Assembly (NCBI GenBank): GCA_947175975.1
Contig: CAMWOX010000035.1
Location: forward strand, 1-11,367
Reading direction: 5' to 3'
Origin: an uncultured Ruminococcus sp.
Lineage (GTDB): Bacteria > Bacillota > Clostridia > Oscillospirales > Ruminococcaceae
DNA: 11,367 nt
The notes under the pieces were generated by a model. That model was not told the DNA's origin, did not search any database, and saw only the letters and a list, made by a program, of their open reading frames with translations. The translations under genes and the position numbers were made by a program. Below, in pieces: positions 1 through 5,997 of this stretch (the stretch's first letter is position 1; each line of letters starts with the position of its first letter).

Positions 1-238
1 ATCATAGTGAGTAAAAAAAGTCAATGAATATTATTCTTGATGTATGTGTTCAAGAATTGTTGGCAAAGTAAATAGAAGGAATTTTAGGCGAATTTCCTTG
101 CAATAGTAAATCCTGAAGGAAGAGGTTTCTTTTCTGGTAATTGTTTCAAAAGCGTAATTGGCACTGTCTTAAAGCATTTTGTGGCTGAGAGTGCAAGTCC
201 TTTGCACTCTCACTTGCCAACAAAAATTAAACACTTAC
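1..238. other. AT-rich non-coding region downstream of the VWA gene
   Basis: No convincing gene is visible on either strand. The only small plus-strand frame with an ATG (from about position 24) is 15 codons long and lacks a ribosome binding site. The stretch holds a strong hairpin at 186-212, annotated separately, and a weaker 8-bp inverted repeat (33-40 with 50-57, 9-nt loop). Since the neighbouring operon ends at 239, this is probably its 3' untranslated region plus spacer to the next gene outside the window. Confidence 0.6.
186..212 (-). terminator. Perfect 11-bp hairpin after the VWA stop, terminator-like but without U-tract
   Basis: Positions 186-196 and 202-212 are perfectly complementary (TGAGAGTGCAA against TTGCACTCTCA) around a 5-nt loop. 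The hairpin lies 26 bases past the VWA stop codon on the minus strand, where a transcription terminator is expected. On neither strand is the stem followed by a run of T, so classical intrinsic termination is doubtful. It could be an mRNA 3'-end stabiliser or a copy of a dispersed intergenic palindrome. The structure is seen directly; the function is inferred from position only. Confidence 0.45.
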
Positions 239-2263
239 TCAGGAATTTTCCGCACCAATCCGGAACATTAATTCATTCCGGATCACATCTGGAATTTCAT
301 AAACAACCCGGTAGCCGTCATGATTCACGATCAATTGCTCTGTTCCGGCACTCTCGTCTATCAGAATTGTAATTCCGTAAACAGAATACGGCTCAGTAGC
401 TCCCTTTAGCGTGAGCATTTTCCCTTCCTTGCCGTAAATTTCTTCAGAATAGGCAATATCCACATAAATGCCGTTCTGTTTTGCGGATTCTTCCACAGCA
501 CCGTCTGCCGATTCTCCGGTTTCCGTATTGAGATCTATGTATTCTCCGACAACAGAAACAAACCATTCTTCCTCAAACAATTCCACGGGATTCCCCTGGT
601 AATATGCTGTGATTGCATAATCTTTCCCCTGCGCCGGATCTTGCTGTGCTGTGACGGATTCTGTAATAGGATCGAGATCAACAGGAGGAATGCTTTCCGG
701 GTCAACGGATTCCGGAATGATACCTAACTGGTACACTTTCTGCACGAGACTCTGAAATTCAGAACGGTACTGATCCTGAATATCTGTCTTGCTGAGCAGC
801 TCCATGATCTGGGAATAGCTGGACATGCCTGCATAGCTGCTCTTTCTTAATAACATACCAAATTCTGCAACCGCACCGGCAAAAGCAGAATTTTTGCTGA
901 TCTGTTCATTCCAACATCCGGAAACAGTAACAGGAAATTCTTTTAGCATACTCTGTTCACCATCAGGTTCTTTGTAACGCATGGACAGTGTCATGAGATT
1001 ATCAGATGGTGTATCAGCCGGGATAATTTCATACAGAGCCGTAACGCTGTGACCTGCACCGATTTCTCCGGCATCAACTTTGTCATTATTGAAATCTTCA
1101 TTTGCAAGGACTCTGTTCTCATAACCGATTAAACGATAACTCTGAACAGTTTCCGGAGAAAATTCCAGTTGCAGCTTGACATCCTTTGCAACAGTGTAGA
1201 GAGTGCCGCCCATTTCCTGCACAAGGACTTTCTGTGCTTCCAGTTCAGAATCAATATAAGAATAATTCCCATTGCCGCAGTCGGCAAGTGTTTCCAGACG
1301 GTCATCTTTGAGATTGCCCGAACCGAAACCCAACACGGACAGATTCACACCGGATTCTCGTTTTTCTTCTACGAGGGATTTTAATTCTTCTACACTGGAT
1401 AAACCAACATTGAGATCGCCGTCAGTCGCAAGTAAAATCCTGTTATTGCCACCGGAAATGAAATATTTCTCAGCGATTTCATACGCTTTGACAATCCCTG
1501 CACCGCCGGCAGTGGATCCCCCGGCTTCCAAATTATTAATTGCATCCGTGATCGTTGCAATCTCATTGCCGGGTGTCCCCTCCAGGAGAACCGCTTCACG
1601 TCCTGCATAAGTCACAATCGAAACAGTGTCATTTTCATTCAGATTCTCCGCAAGCATATTGACAGCTTTCTGCACAAGTCCTAATCTGTCCTCACCGTAC
1701 ATTGAACCACTGACATCAATTAAAAATACCAGATTCATGGGCATTCTCTCATTGAGATCAATTTTATCCGCCTGCAAGCCGATCAGACACAGTTCATGAT
1801 CCGGATTCCAGGGACAGTCAGATAATTCTGTCGTGACAGAGAACGGTGCATCATCCTGGGGAGACGGATAATCATAATTGAAATAGTTAATCATTTCTTC
1901 AATTCTCACAGCATCCACTGGGATTTCAGCAGAATAGCCCTCCTGGATCATGCGCCGGATATTGGCATAAGATGCCGTGTCGACATCAATCGAGAATGTG
2001 CTGACAGGTTCCTCTGCCGTATTAATAAAAGAATTTTCAATAATCTGGCTGTATTCTTCCGAATTTCCGGACTGTACCGCATCATCAAACGCCATATCAG
2101 CATCAATCCCTTCTGCATCCGCATTCTCTTGCAATGCTGGTGCATAATTCAGTGTGGCATTATCCGACTTACGACTTTCATAATTTTCAGCACCACAGGC
2201 GGCATAACATGCCGCTGTCAGTACAACAGTGAGAAACAGAGCTGTCTTTCTTAATTTTTTCAT
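239..2263 (-). CDS. YfbK-type von Willebrand factor A domain lipoprotein
   Basis: A 674-residue predicted surface lipoprotein. The N-terminus is a lipoprotein signal: KKLRK, a hydrophobic core, then Cys19 or Cys23 in an Ala-Ala-Cys context. After a low-complexity acidic linker, residues about 85-150 match the N-terminal module of YfbK-like proteins (TFSIDVDTASYANIRR, then the VDAVRIEEMINYF region). The VWA domain spans about 177-350 with a complete MIDAS: DVSGS at 183-187, Thr251 in a Gly-rich loop, and Asp281 in TDGD, so it should bind a divalent metal and a ligand. Residues about 455-515 (FAGAVAEFGMLLR) fit the DUF3520-like C-terminal module. Residues about 521-674 extend past the usual end and match nothing I recognise. 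AGGAGG lies 8 bases before the ATG, and only 18 bases separate the gene from the anti-sigma gene, so it is the last gene of the sigma operon. Its role is unproven; metal-dependent adhesion or sensing at the cell surface is the best guess. The family is confident, the function is not. Confidence 0.93.
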   Translation of the reverse strand: MKKLRKTALFLTVVLTAACYAACGAENYESRKSDNATLNYAPALQENADAEGIDADMAFDDAVQSGNSEEYSQIIENSFINTAEEPVSTFSIDVDTASYANIRRMIQEGYSAEIPVDAVRIEEMINYFNYDYPSPQDDAPFSVTTELSDCPWNPDHELCLIGLQADKIDLNERMPMNLVFLIDVSGSMYGEDRLGLVQKAVNMLAENLNENDTVSIVTYAGREAVLLEGTPGNEIATITDAINNLEAGGSTAGGAGIVKAYEIAEKYFISGGNNRILLATDGDLNVGLSSVEELKSLVEEKRESGVNLSVLGFGSGNLKDDRLETLADCGNGNYSYIDSELEAQKVLVQEMGGTLYTVAKDVKLQLEFSPETVQSYRLIGYENRVLANEDFNNDKVDAGEIGAGHSVTALYEIIPADTPSDNLMTLSMRYKEPDGEQSMLKEFPVTVSGCWNEQISKNSAFAGAVAEFGMLLRKSSYAGMSSYSQIMELLSKTDIQDQYRSEFQSLVQKVYQLGIIPESVDPESIPPVDLDPITESVTAQQDPAQGKDYAITAYYQGNPVELFEEEWFVSVVGEYIDLNTETGESADGAVEESAKQNGIYVDIAYSEEIYGKEGKMLTLKGATEPYSVYGITILIDESAGTEQLIVNHDGYRVVYEIPDVIRNELMFRIGAENS

Positions 2264-2281
2264 AATAAAAACCTCCTGAAA

Positions 2282-3199
2282 TTATAGATTTTTTTCCCAT
2301 TCCTGGATTAGAATTTCAACTGCCATATCTCCCGTGAGATACATCCTGTCATAAAAATAATCATCTTTTCCATAACTGTCATAGAGAACAGATTCCTGAT
2401 CCAGATCAGAATGCATGACACATTGCCAGCCATTATGCAGAATGATCTTATGATCGAGTGTCTTCTCGATCTGGGGCGCACACTCATAAGAGAGATTCCA
2501 GTTGGAATGATTCTGCTGATCCTGGTACACAGGCAGGATATACTCATGCTCTTTCTCAAGAATATAAGCAGATCGACTGACAATTACCAATTCTGAAACA
2601 TCGAGTGTACCACCATACACATCCAAAATTTTAAGAATATACTGCATCTCGCCTGTTTCTTGATTCTGATAGCCGTTAAGAACTTGTACATCCAGAAACA
2701 GTTCTGTTTTCGATAAAATATCAGATTCATTGAAATAAGCATCCTGGACACCGAGCCGGGATAGATCAGCAGTATCATGGATTCCCTGCTGACCGGACAG
2801 ATTCAGATCCTGATAACGCAGGATATTTTTATTCTGTGAATTTTCAATATGCTCCTGCATAGCAGGTGCAGCGGATTCGTAATCAGCCGCCGCATCACAG
2901 CCGGCATCATCATCATCCGCCGGAATATTATCAGCATCTTCTGCACTGGAATGATCCATATTATCCAATTTTACCGCATCCCGACTGTTCCGGAGCTGTA
3001 GTCCGCCGACCAGGAACAACAGACAAGCCGCCGCTGTCATGATCCTACGCACTGTGATCATAGAAAGATGAGATTTCCGGAATACAGTTTCTTGCTGTTC
3101 CGGCAAGTTAGATTCAATTTTCTGCCAAAGGGATTCTTTGTCTGGGATATTTTCCTGCATGGCCTCCCGACACCGCTTTTCTATTTCTTTTCTGGTCAT
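2282..3199 (-). CDS. Single-pass membrane anti-sigma factor (partner of the adjacent ECF sigma)
   Basis: A 305-residue protein. The cytoplasmic N-terminus of about 52 residues (MTRKEIEKRCREAMQ, then the LWQKIESNLPEQ segment) resembles short anti-sigma helices. One TM segment follows at about 53-69, then an Asp/Ala-rich linker (about 87-110, including DADNIPADDDD) and a large outside domain to residue 305. The HxxxCxxC zinc motif of ZAS anti-sigma factors is absent. The ATG at 3199 was chosen because it overlaps the sigma stop as ATGA and has AGGAGGG nine bases upstream. An in-frame start 60 bases earlier would lie deep inside the sigma gene and has no such site. By analogy with known ECF pairs, the N-terminus should bind the sigma factor at the membrane and the outer domain should sense the release signal. 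The outer domain is much larger than in minimal anti-sigma factors and I do not recognise its fold. The assignment rests mainly on gene order plus topology; the sensed signal is unknown. Confidence 0.8.
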   Translation of the reverse strand: MTRKEIEKRCREAMQENIPDKESLWQKIESNLPEQQETVFRKSHLSMITVRRIMTAAACLLFLVGGLQLRNSRDAVKLDNMDHSSAEDADNIPADDDDAGCDAAADYESAAPAMQEHIENSQNKNILRYQDLNLSGQQGIHDTADLSRLGVQDAYFNESDILSKTELFLDVQVLNGYQNQETGEMQYILKILDVYGGTLDVSELVIVSRSAYILEKEHEYILPVYQDQQNHSNWNLSYECAPQIEKTLDHKIILHNGWQCVMHSDLDQESVLYDSYGKDDYFYDRMYLTGDMAVEILIQEWEKNL

Positions 3200-3744
3200 A
3201 TCAGCTGTCCCTCCTTTGCCAGTTTCTGCAATTTCCCGATGGCATTTCGGTACTTCCATGCTACTGTTCCTAGAGGTCGCTTTAGAATAGACGCAATTTC
3301 CCGAAAAGTCAGTTCTGCCGCAATATGCATCTGTACAATTTCCTGTTCTTCCTGCGAAAGCGATGCAAGAAGCTTTTGCATGTACAGTTTTCCGATTGTC
3401 GTATCTTCCGCCGTAGTATGTTCTGTGAATGTCTCTGAATGCATAATCTCTGTATCTTCTACTGGAACAGCTCTTCCGGCTTTCCTTTGATAATCAATTG
3501 CCATATTTCTGGCAATTGTTGCAAGCCAGCATTTATGTCCCTGCCCGGAATGATAAAATTTGACACATTCCCAGATTTTCAGAAAAAAATCCGAAGTCAG
3601 ATCTTCAGCGTCCTGATGATTCCTGACTCTGCCGAGAAACAGTCTGTAGATTTTATCGCCGTACGCATCGTAAATATCACGCAGACCGGATTTATCCTGA
3701 TTCAGGATTTTTTCAACAGCGGTTTCAAATTCCGCATCTGTCAA
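3196..3744 (-). CDS. ECF-type RNA polymerase sigma factor (sigma-70 family)
   Basis: A 182-residue protein, the usual length for an ECF sigma factor. Region 2 covers about residues 20-90, with the core-binding and -10 recognition helices around NHQDAEDLTSDFFLKIWE (43-59) and the WLATIARNMAIDYQRK segment (73-88). Region 4 covers about 125-176, with a helix-turn-helix in LTFREIASILKRPLGTVAWK (145-164). No region 3 or fused C-terminal domain is present. The start is a TTG at 3744 because AGGAGGA lies six bases upstream. An in-frame TTG at 3810 would add 22 residues unlike the family and has no ribosome binding site. The gene overlaps the membrane anti-sigma gene by four bases, and the VWA lipoprotein gene follows, so the three form one operon. 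It should direct RNA polymerase to a small regulon when the anti-sigma factor releases it. ECF factors often activate their own promoter, but I could not find a clear ECF-type promoter upstream. The family is certain; the ECF subgroup and signal are not. Confidence 0.95.
   Translation of the reverse strand: MTDAEFETAVEKILNQDKSGLRDIYDAYGDKIYRLFLGRVRNHQDAEDLTSDFFLKIWECVKFYHSGQGHKCWLATIARNMAIDYQRKAGRAVPVEDTEIMHSETFTEHTTAEDTTIGKLYMQKLLASLSQEEQEIVQMHIAAELTFREIASILKRPLGTVAWKYRNAIGKLQKLAKEGQLI
3209..3215 (-). promoter_or_regulatory. Ribosome binding site of the anti-sigma gene, inside the sigma gene
   Basis: AGGAGGG on the minus strand, nine bases before the ATG at 3199. It is embedded in the last sigma codons (Lys-Glu-Gly-Gln-Leu-Ile-stop). 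It decides the anti-sigma start and supports coupled, near-stoichiometric synthesis of the pair. Confidence 0.85.
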
Positions 3745-3820
3745 GCAGATTCCTCCTCTCCGCAGACAACTGTAAGAAGCTGTCTGAAAATAATACGGAT
3801 GAAAAGTCAAAAATTTATGG
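3745..3820 (-). promoter_or_regulatory. Probable promoter region of the sigma / anti-sigma / VWA operon
   Basis: This lies between the terminator of the upstream operon and the sigma start, so a promoter is expected. A TATTAT hexamer at 3790-3795 (minus strand) could be a -10 element giving a leader of about 40 bases, but no good -35 sits 16-18 bases before it. TTGACT at 3805-3810 is only nine bases away, and no AAC-type ECF -35 is evident. The location is inferred from layout; the exact elements are not established. Confidence 0.25.
3751..3757 (-). promoter_or_regulatory. Strong ribosome binding site that sets the TTG start of the sigma factor
   Basis: AGGAGGA on the minus strand, six bases upstream of TTG at 3744. 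It is the only strong Shine-Dalgarno site before region 2 of the sigma protein and so selects this non-ATG start. A TTG start may keep sigma translation low relative to the ATG-started anti-sigma gene. Confidence 0.85.
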
Positions 3821-3862
3821 AAAAAATCTGCACAAAGAATATTAAAAAACTCTGTGCAGATT
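3821..3862 (-). terminator. Intrinsic terminator of the upstream five-gene operon
   Basis: On the minus strand a 13-bp stem pairs AATCTGCACAGAG (3862-3850) with CTTTGTGCAGATT (3837-3825). It includes one G-T wobble and a 12-nt AT-rich loop, and runs straight into a T tract (six T in a row counting the end of the stem). It starts 25 bases beyond the PASTA gene stop codon, which is typical placement. It separates the upstream operon from the sigma operon. Confidence 0.88.
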
Positions 3863-3886
3863 GCTACAAATTAAATAATAAATTTT

Positions 3887-5122
3887 TTAGAATGGAGCAG
3901 TTTCGGGTGCATCCTGATAATCCGGATCATCTGGCGTATCCGGCATAACAGGATCGGGAACAGTGATTTCTGGAAAATCTGGATTTTCCGGTTCTTGTGG
4001 TTCTATGAAAGGCTCAGGAGCAGTTTCATATAGAGACTCATCCGGAAATTCAGGTGCAGTTTCTTCCGGAAGTAATTCAGAATCCGGATCGGTTTCTGTT
4101 TCTGTCGTGAATGTCGGGAGTGGATTTCCTGACCAACCGCCGGTACTGATTACCTGATTGGAATTTCCCACACTAGCGGTCAATATAATTTTACTCCCGA
4201 CAGCAAGCTTAGAACCAGCTTGTGCATTCTGATTCAGGATCGTATCGAGGGAATAATTGCTGTCGGAAATATATTGGATCACACAGTGAAAGCCAGCTTC
4301 TTCCAGAAGAGATCTAGCAGAATTAGCATTAAGATTCATACAATCAGGAACTTTTGCAACTTCCTGACCAAGACTGACCGTCATGCGGATGACCGAACCT
4401 TGCGGCAATTGTTTTCCGACAGGAGTATCCTGCGAAACAATGGTATTATTAGGAATATCCGGATAATACGCCGTATCTGCCTGGAGAGCATATAAATAGC
4501 GTTCTGAGAGAATTGTTTTGGCATCTTCAAAATTCATTCCAACATAATTGCCGACTGTTTCAAGCTTAGTTTGATCAAGATTTTCACGTCCGCTCGAAAT
4601 CATTAATTCAATTGTACTGCCAATTGCAACCTTGGAATCTGGAGCAATACTTTGCGAAATCACAGTATCCGGTGCAGTGCTGTCACTGGACTGTGATTGC
4701 TGTATGACAGAAAAGCCGGATTTTTCAAGAATTTCAGATGCAGTTTGTAATGTAAGATTTCTCACATCCGGAACAGGTATATTACAGCCATCACTCAGTG
4801 TCAAAGTAACAGTATCACCGGAATGCAGAATACTTCCAGCACAAGGATTTTGTACAAGAACCTGATTTTCAGAGATCACAGGATGATAGACTTTCTCATG
4901 AAAAATAACCTGCAATCCCAACGCTTCCAGCTGTTCCACTGCTTGTTCCGAGGATTGATATAACACTTCCGGAAGAATGATTTCTGATTCAGAAAGTGTG
5001 TAGCTGACATCTGAGAACAGTTTTGGATTGGATTGATAAAGGCATACCGGAATGACACAGCAAAGTACACAAAAAACGGCAGTCAGAACCGTATAGAGTA
5101 CATTTTTTTGAGCAGGCATCAT
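3887..5122 (-). CDS. Membrane-anchored four-PASTA-domain protein, no kinase domain
   Basis: A 411-residue protein with a short cytoplasmic start, one TM segment (about 9-28), then four PASTA repeats at about 48-111, 115-177, 188-251 and 255-318. Each repeat has the usual order: a proline or valine start, a helix with a leucine/glycine pattern, an N-Q/S-x-P/A-x-G turn such as VLVQNPCAGS or TILNQNAQAGS, and a closing strand such as VTLTLSDG or MTVSLGQ. The C-terminal tail (about 338-411) is rich in Pro, Glu, Asp and Thr and probably unstructured. PASTA repeats usually occur at the outer end of PrkC/PknB-type Ser/Thr kinases or penicillin-binding proteins and bind muropeptides or lipid II. Here no catalytic domain is attached. 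The gene is last in its operon. Its ATG overlaps the previous stop as ATGA, with AGGGAGG seven bases upstream; the next codon is also ATG and could be used. Likely role: cell-wall binding or sensing for the membrane proteins encoded upstream. Confidence 0.9.
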   Translation of the reverse strand: MMPAQKNVLYTVLTAVFCVLCCVIPVCLYQSNPKLFSDVSYTLSESEIILPEVLYQSSEQAVEQLEALGLQVIFHEKVYHPVISENQVLVQNPCAGSILHSGDTVTLTLSDGCNIPVPDVRNLTLQTASEILEKSGFSVIQQSQSSDSTAPDTVISQSIAPDSKVAIGSTIELMISSGRENLDQTKLETVGNYVGMNFEDAKTILSERYLYALQADTAYYPDIPNNTIVSQDTPVGKQLPQGSVIRMTVSLGQEVAKVPDCMNLNANSARSLLEEAGFHCVIQYISDSNYSLDTILNQNAQAGSKLAVGSKIILTASVGNSNQVISTGGWSGNPLPTFTTETETDPDSELLPEETAPEFPDESLYETAPEPFIEPQEPENPDFPEITVPDPVMPDTPDDPDYQDAPETAPF

Positions 5123-5997
5123 AAGAAATCCTCCCTGGCGGCTGCAAGATCAGCAATGATAGAAAGTGCCTGGTGTTGTGAGAATGTCTGTGAAAGTGCA
5201 GATTTGTGCAATGGGAAATTGCCATAGTGTTCCGCATAGAGAATCTGTTGTGCTTGCTCGGATAACAAATAGCCAATCCAAAGAATGGCTATTTTTTGAG
5301 AATCACTGTCAGAATCCGCATTGATACAGCAATAATCCTGATACTGGACTTCAAACAGATTATTTTCTGTAATCGGAATCATACAAACTGCACCAGAAGT
5401 CAGAGAATTATTTTCTATCACAGCAAGCCGGGAGCTGTCAGATACGATACTATCATGGGGATCTTCCAGAAATCCATTCAAATCAGCATTTTCAGCATCT
5501 GCCGGAATGCTTGCTCTTTCAATTACTTTCCCACGATTTTGCAGATCACAGGAATAGACAACAGGAATATTCCAGGATAGTGGAACACTATCATGAAATT
5601 CTGAAAAATTTGTTATATAATGCTCCAGATCCAGACGCTGAAACAGTTCTGAAAGATCCATCTTCTGGATCGGACATTCCGCAAAATCGACCCATACAAT
5701 CGGAAATTCACTGTTTCTAGTCTCCAGGGCTTCTCGATAGGCATCCCCAGAATAGACAGACAGATCAATCCCATAGCCGGGATAGAGTTCTTCAAAGCCA
5801 TCTGTTAATTTTTCAAATGTAATTCTGGCATCTTCTTCTGTCATAGAATCGGGAAGCGGCATCCACATAGTAATCATCTTCTGCTGTACATGACTGCGTT
5901 GCATGATTTTGACAGAAGCAATCAGACTCATTCCCAGAAACACCAGACAACAAAACAGTCTGCTGTGACAAAATCGTATTATTTTATTATTTTGCAT
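5119..5997 (-). CDS. Membrane-anchored extracellular solute-binding-protein-like protein
   Basis: A 292-residue protein. An uncleaved-looking TM anchor lies at about 13-32, with no lipobox of the usual form. The outside part resembles a family 1 extracellular solute-binding protein: FEKLTDGFEELYPGYGIDLS at about 61-80 fits the first strand-helix unit, SGDAYREALETRNSEFPIVWVDF (about 83-105) the sugar-binder-like 'kl ... pDv' segment, and AILWIGYLLSEQAQQILY (about 237-254) followed by GNFPLHKSAL the C-terminal helix and loop. Typical members have 400 or more residues; here the second lobe is shortened. No ABC permease or ATPase is encoded nearby, so transport is unlikely and a ligand sensor is more plausible. 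The start overlaps the preceding gene by 11 bases; the nearest purine-rich site (AAAGGA) is about 13 bases upstream, so translational coupling is likely. The similarity is at motif level and the ligand is unknown. Confidence 0.7.
   Translation of the reverse strand: MQNNKIIRFCHSRLFCCLVFLGMSLIASVKIMQRSHVQQKMITMWMPLPDSMTEEDARITFEKLTDGFEELYPGYGIDLSVYSGDAYREALETRNSEFPIVWVDFAECPIQKMDLSELFQRLDLEHYITNFSEFHDSVPLSWNIPVVYSCDLQNRGKVIERASIPADAENADLNGFLEDPHDSIVSDSSRLAVIENNSLTSGAVCMIPITENNLFEVQYQDYCCINADSDSDSQKIAILWIGYLLSEQAQQILYAEHYGNFPLHKSALSQTFSQHQALSIIADLAAAREDFL

Noticed and set aside
1..24. TTGACT and TATGAT on the minus strand as a promoter leading out of the window
   Set aside because: The spacing is 12 bases, too short for a sigma-70 type promoter.
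239..2263. VWA protein as part of a MoxR-ATPase / DUF58 / VWA chaperone cluster
   Set aside because: No AAA ATPase with P-loop is encoded in the window, no true DUF58 core is seen, and the domain order is that of YfbK lipoproteins instead.
3068..3490. Plus-strand open frame of 140 codons
   Set aside because: It is antisense to the anti-sigma and sigma genes; its Phe/Ser/Cys-rich composition is typical of a reverse-strand shadow.
3763..3786. Inverted repeat CAGACA / TGTCTG upstream of the sigma ribosome binding site, possible operator
   Set aside because: It has only six paired bases around a 12-nt loop, within chance expectation for this length.
3805..3810. TTGACT as -35 of a housekeeping promoter
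   Set aside because: The only TATTAT-like -10 is nine bases away and no alternative -10 lies 16-18 bases downstream.
3439..3948. Plus-strand open frame of 169 codons across the sigma gene and the intergenic region
   Set aside because: It is antisense to region 2 of a clear sigma factor and to the terminator, has no ribosome binding site, and its product looks like no protein family.
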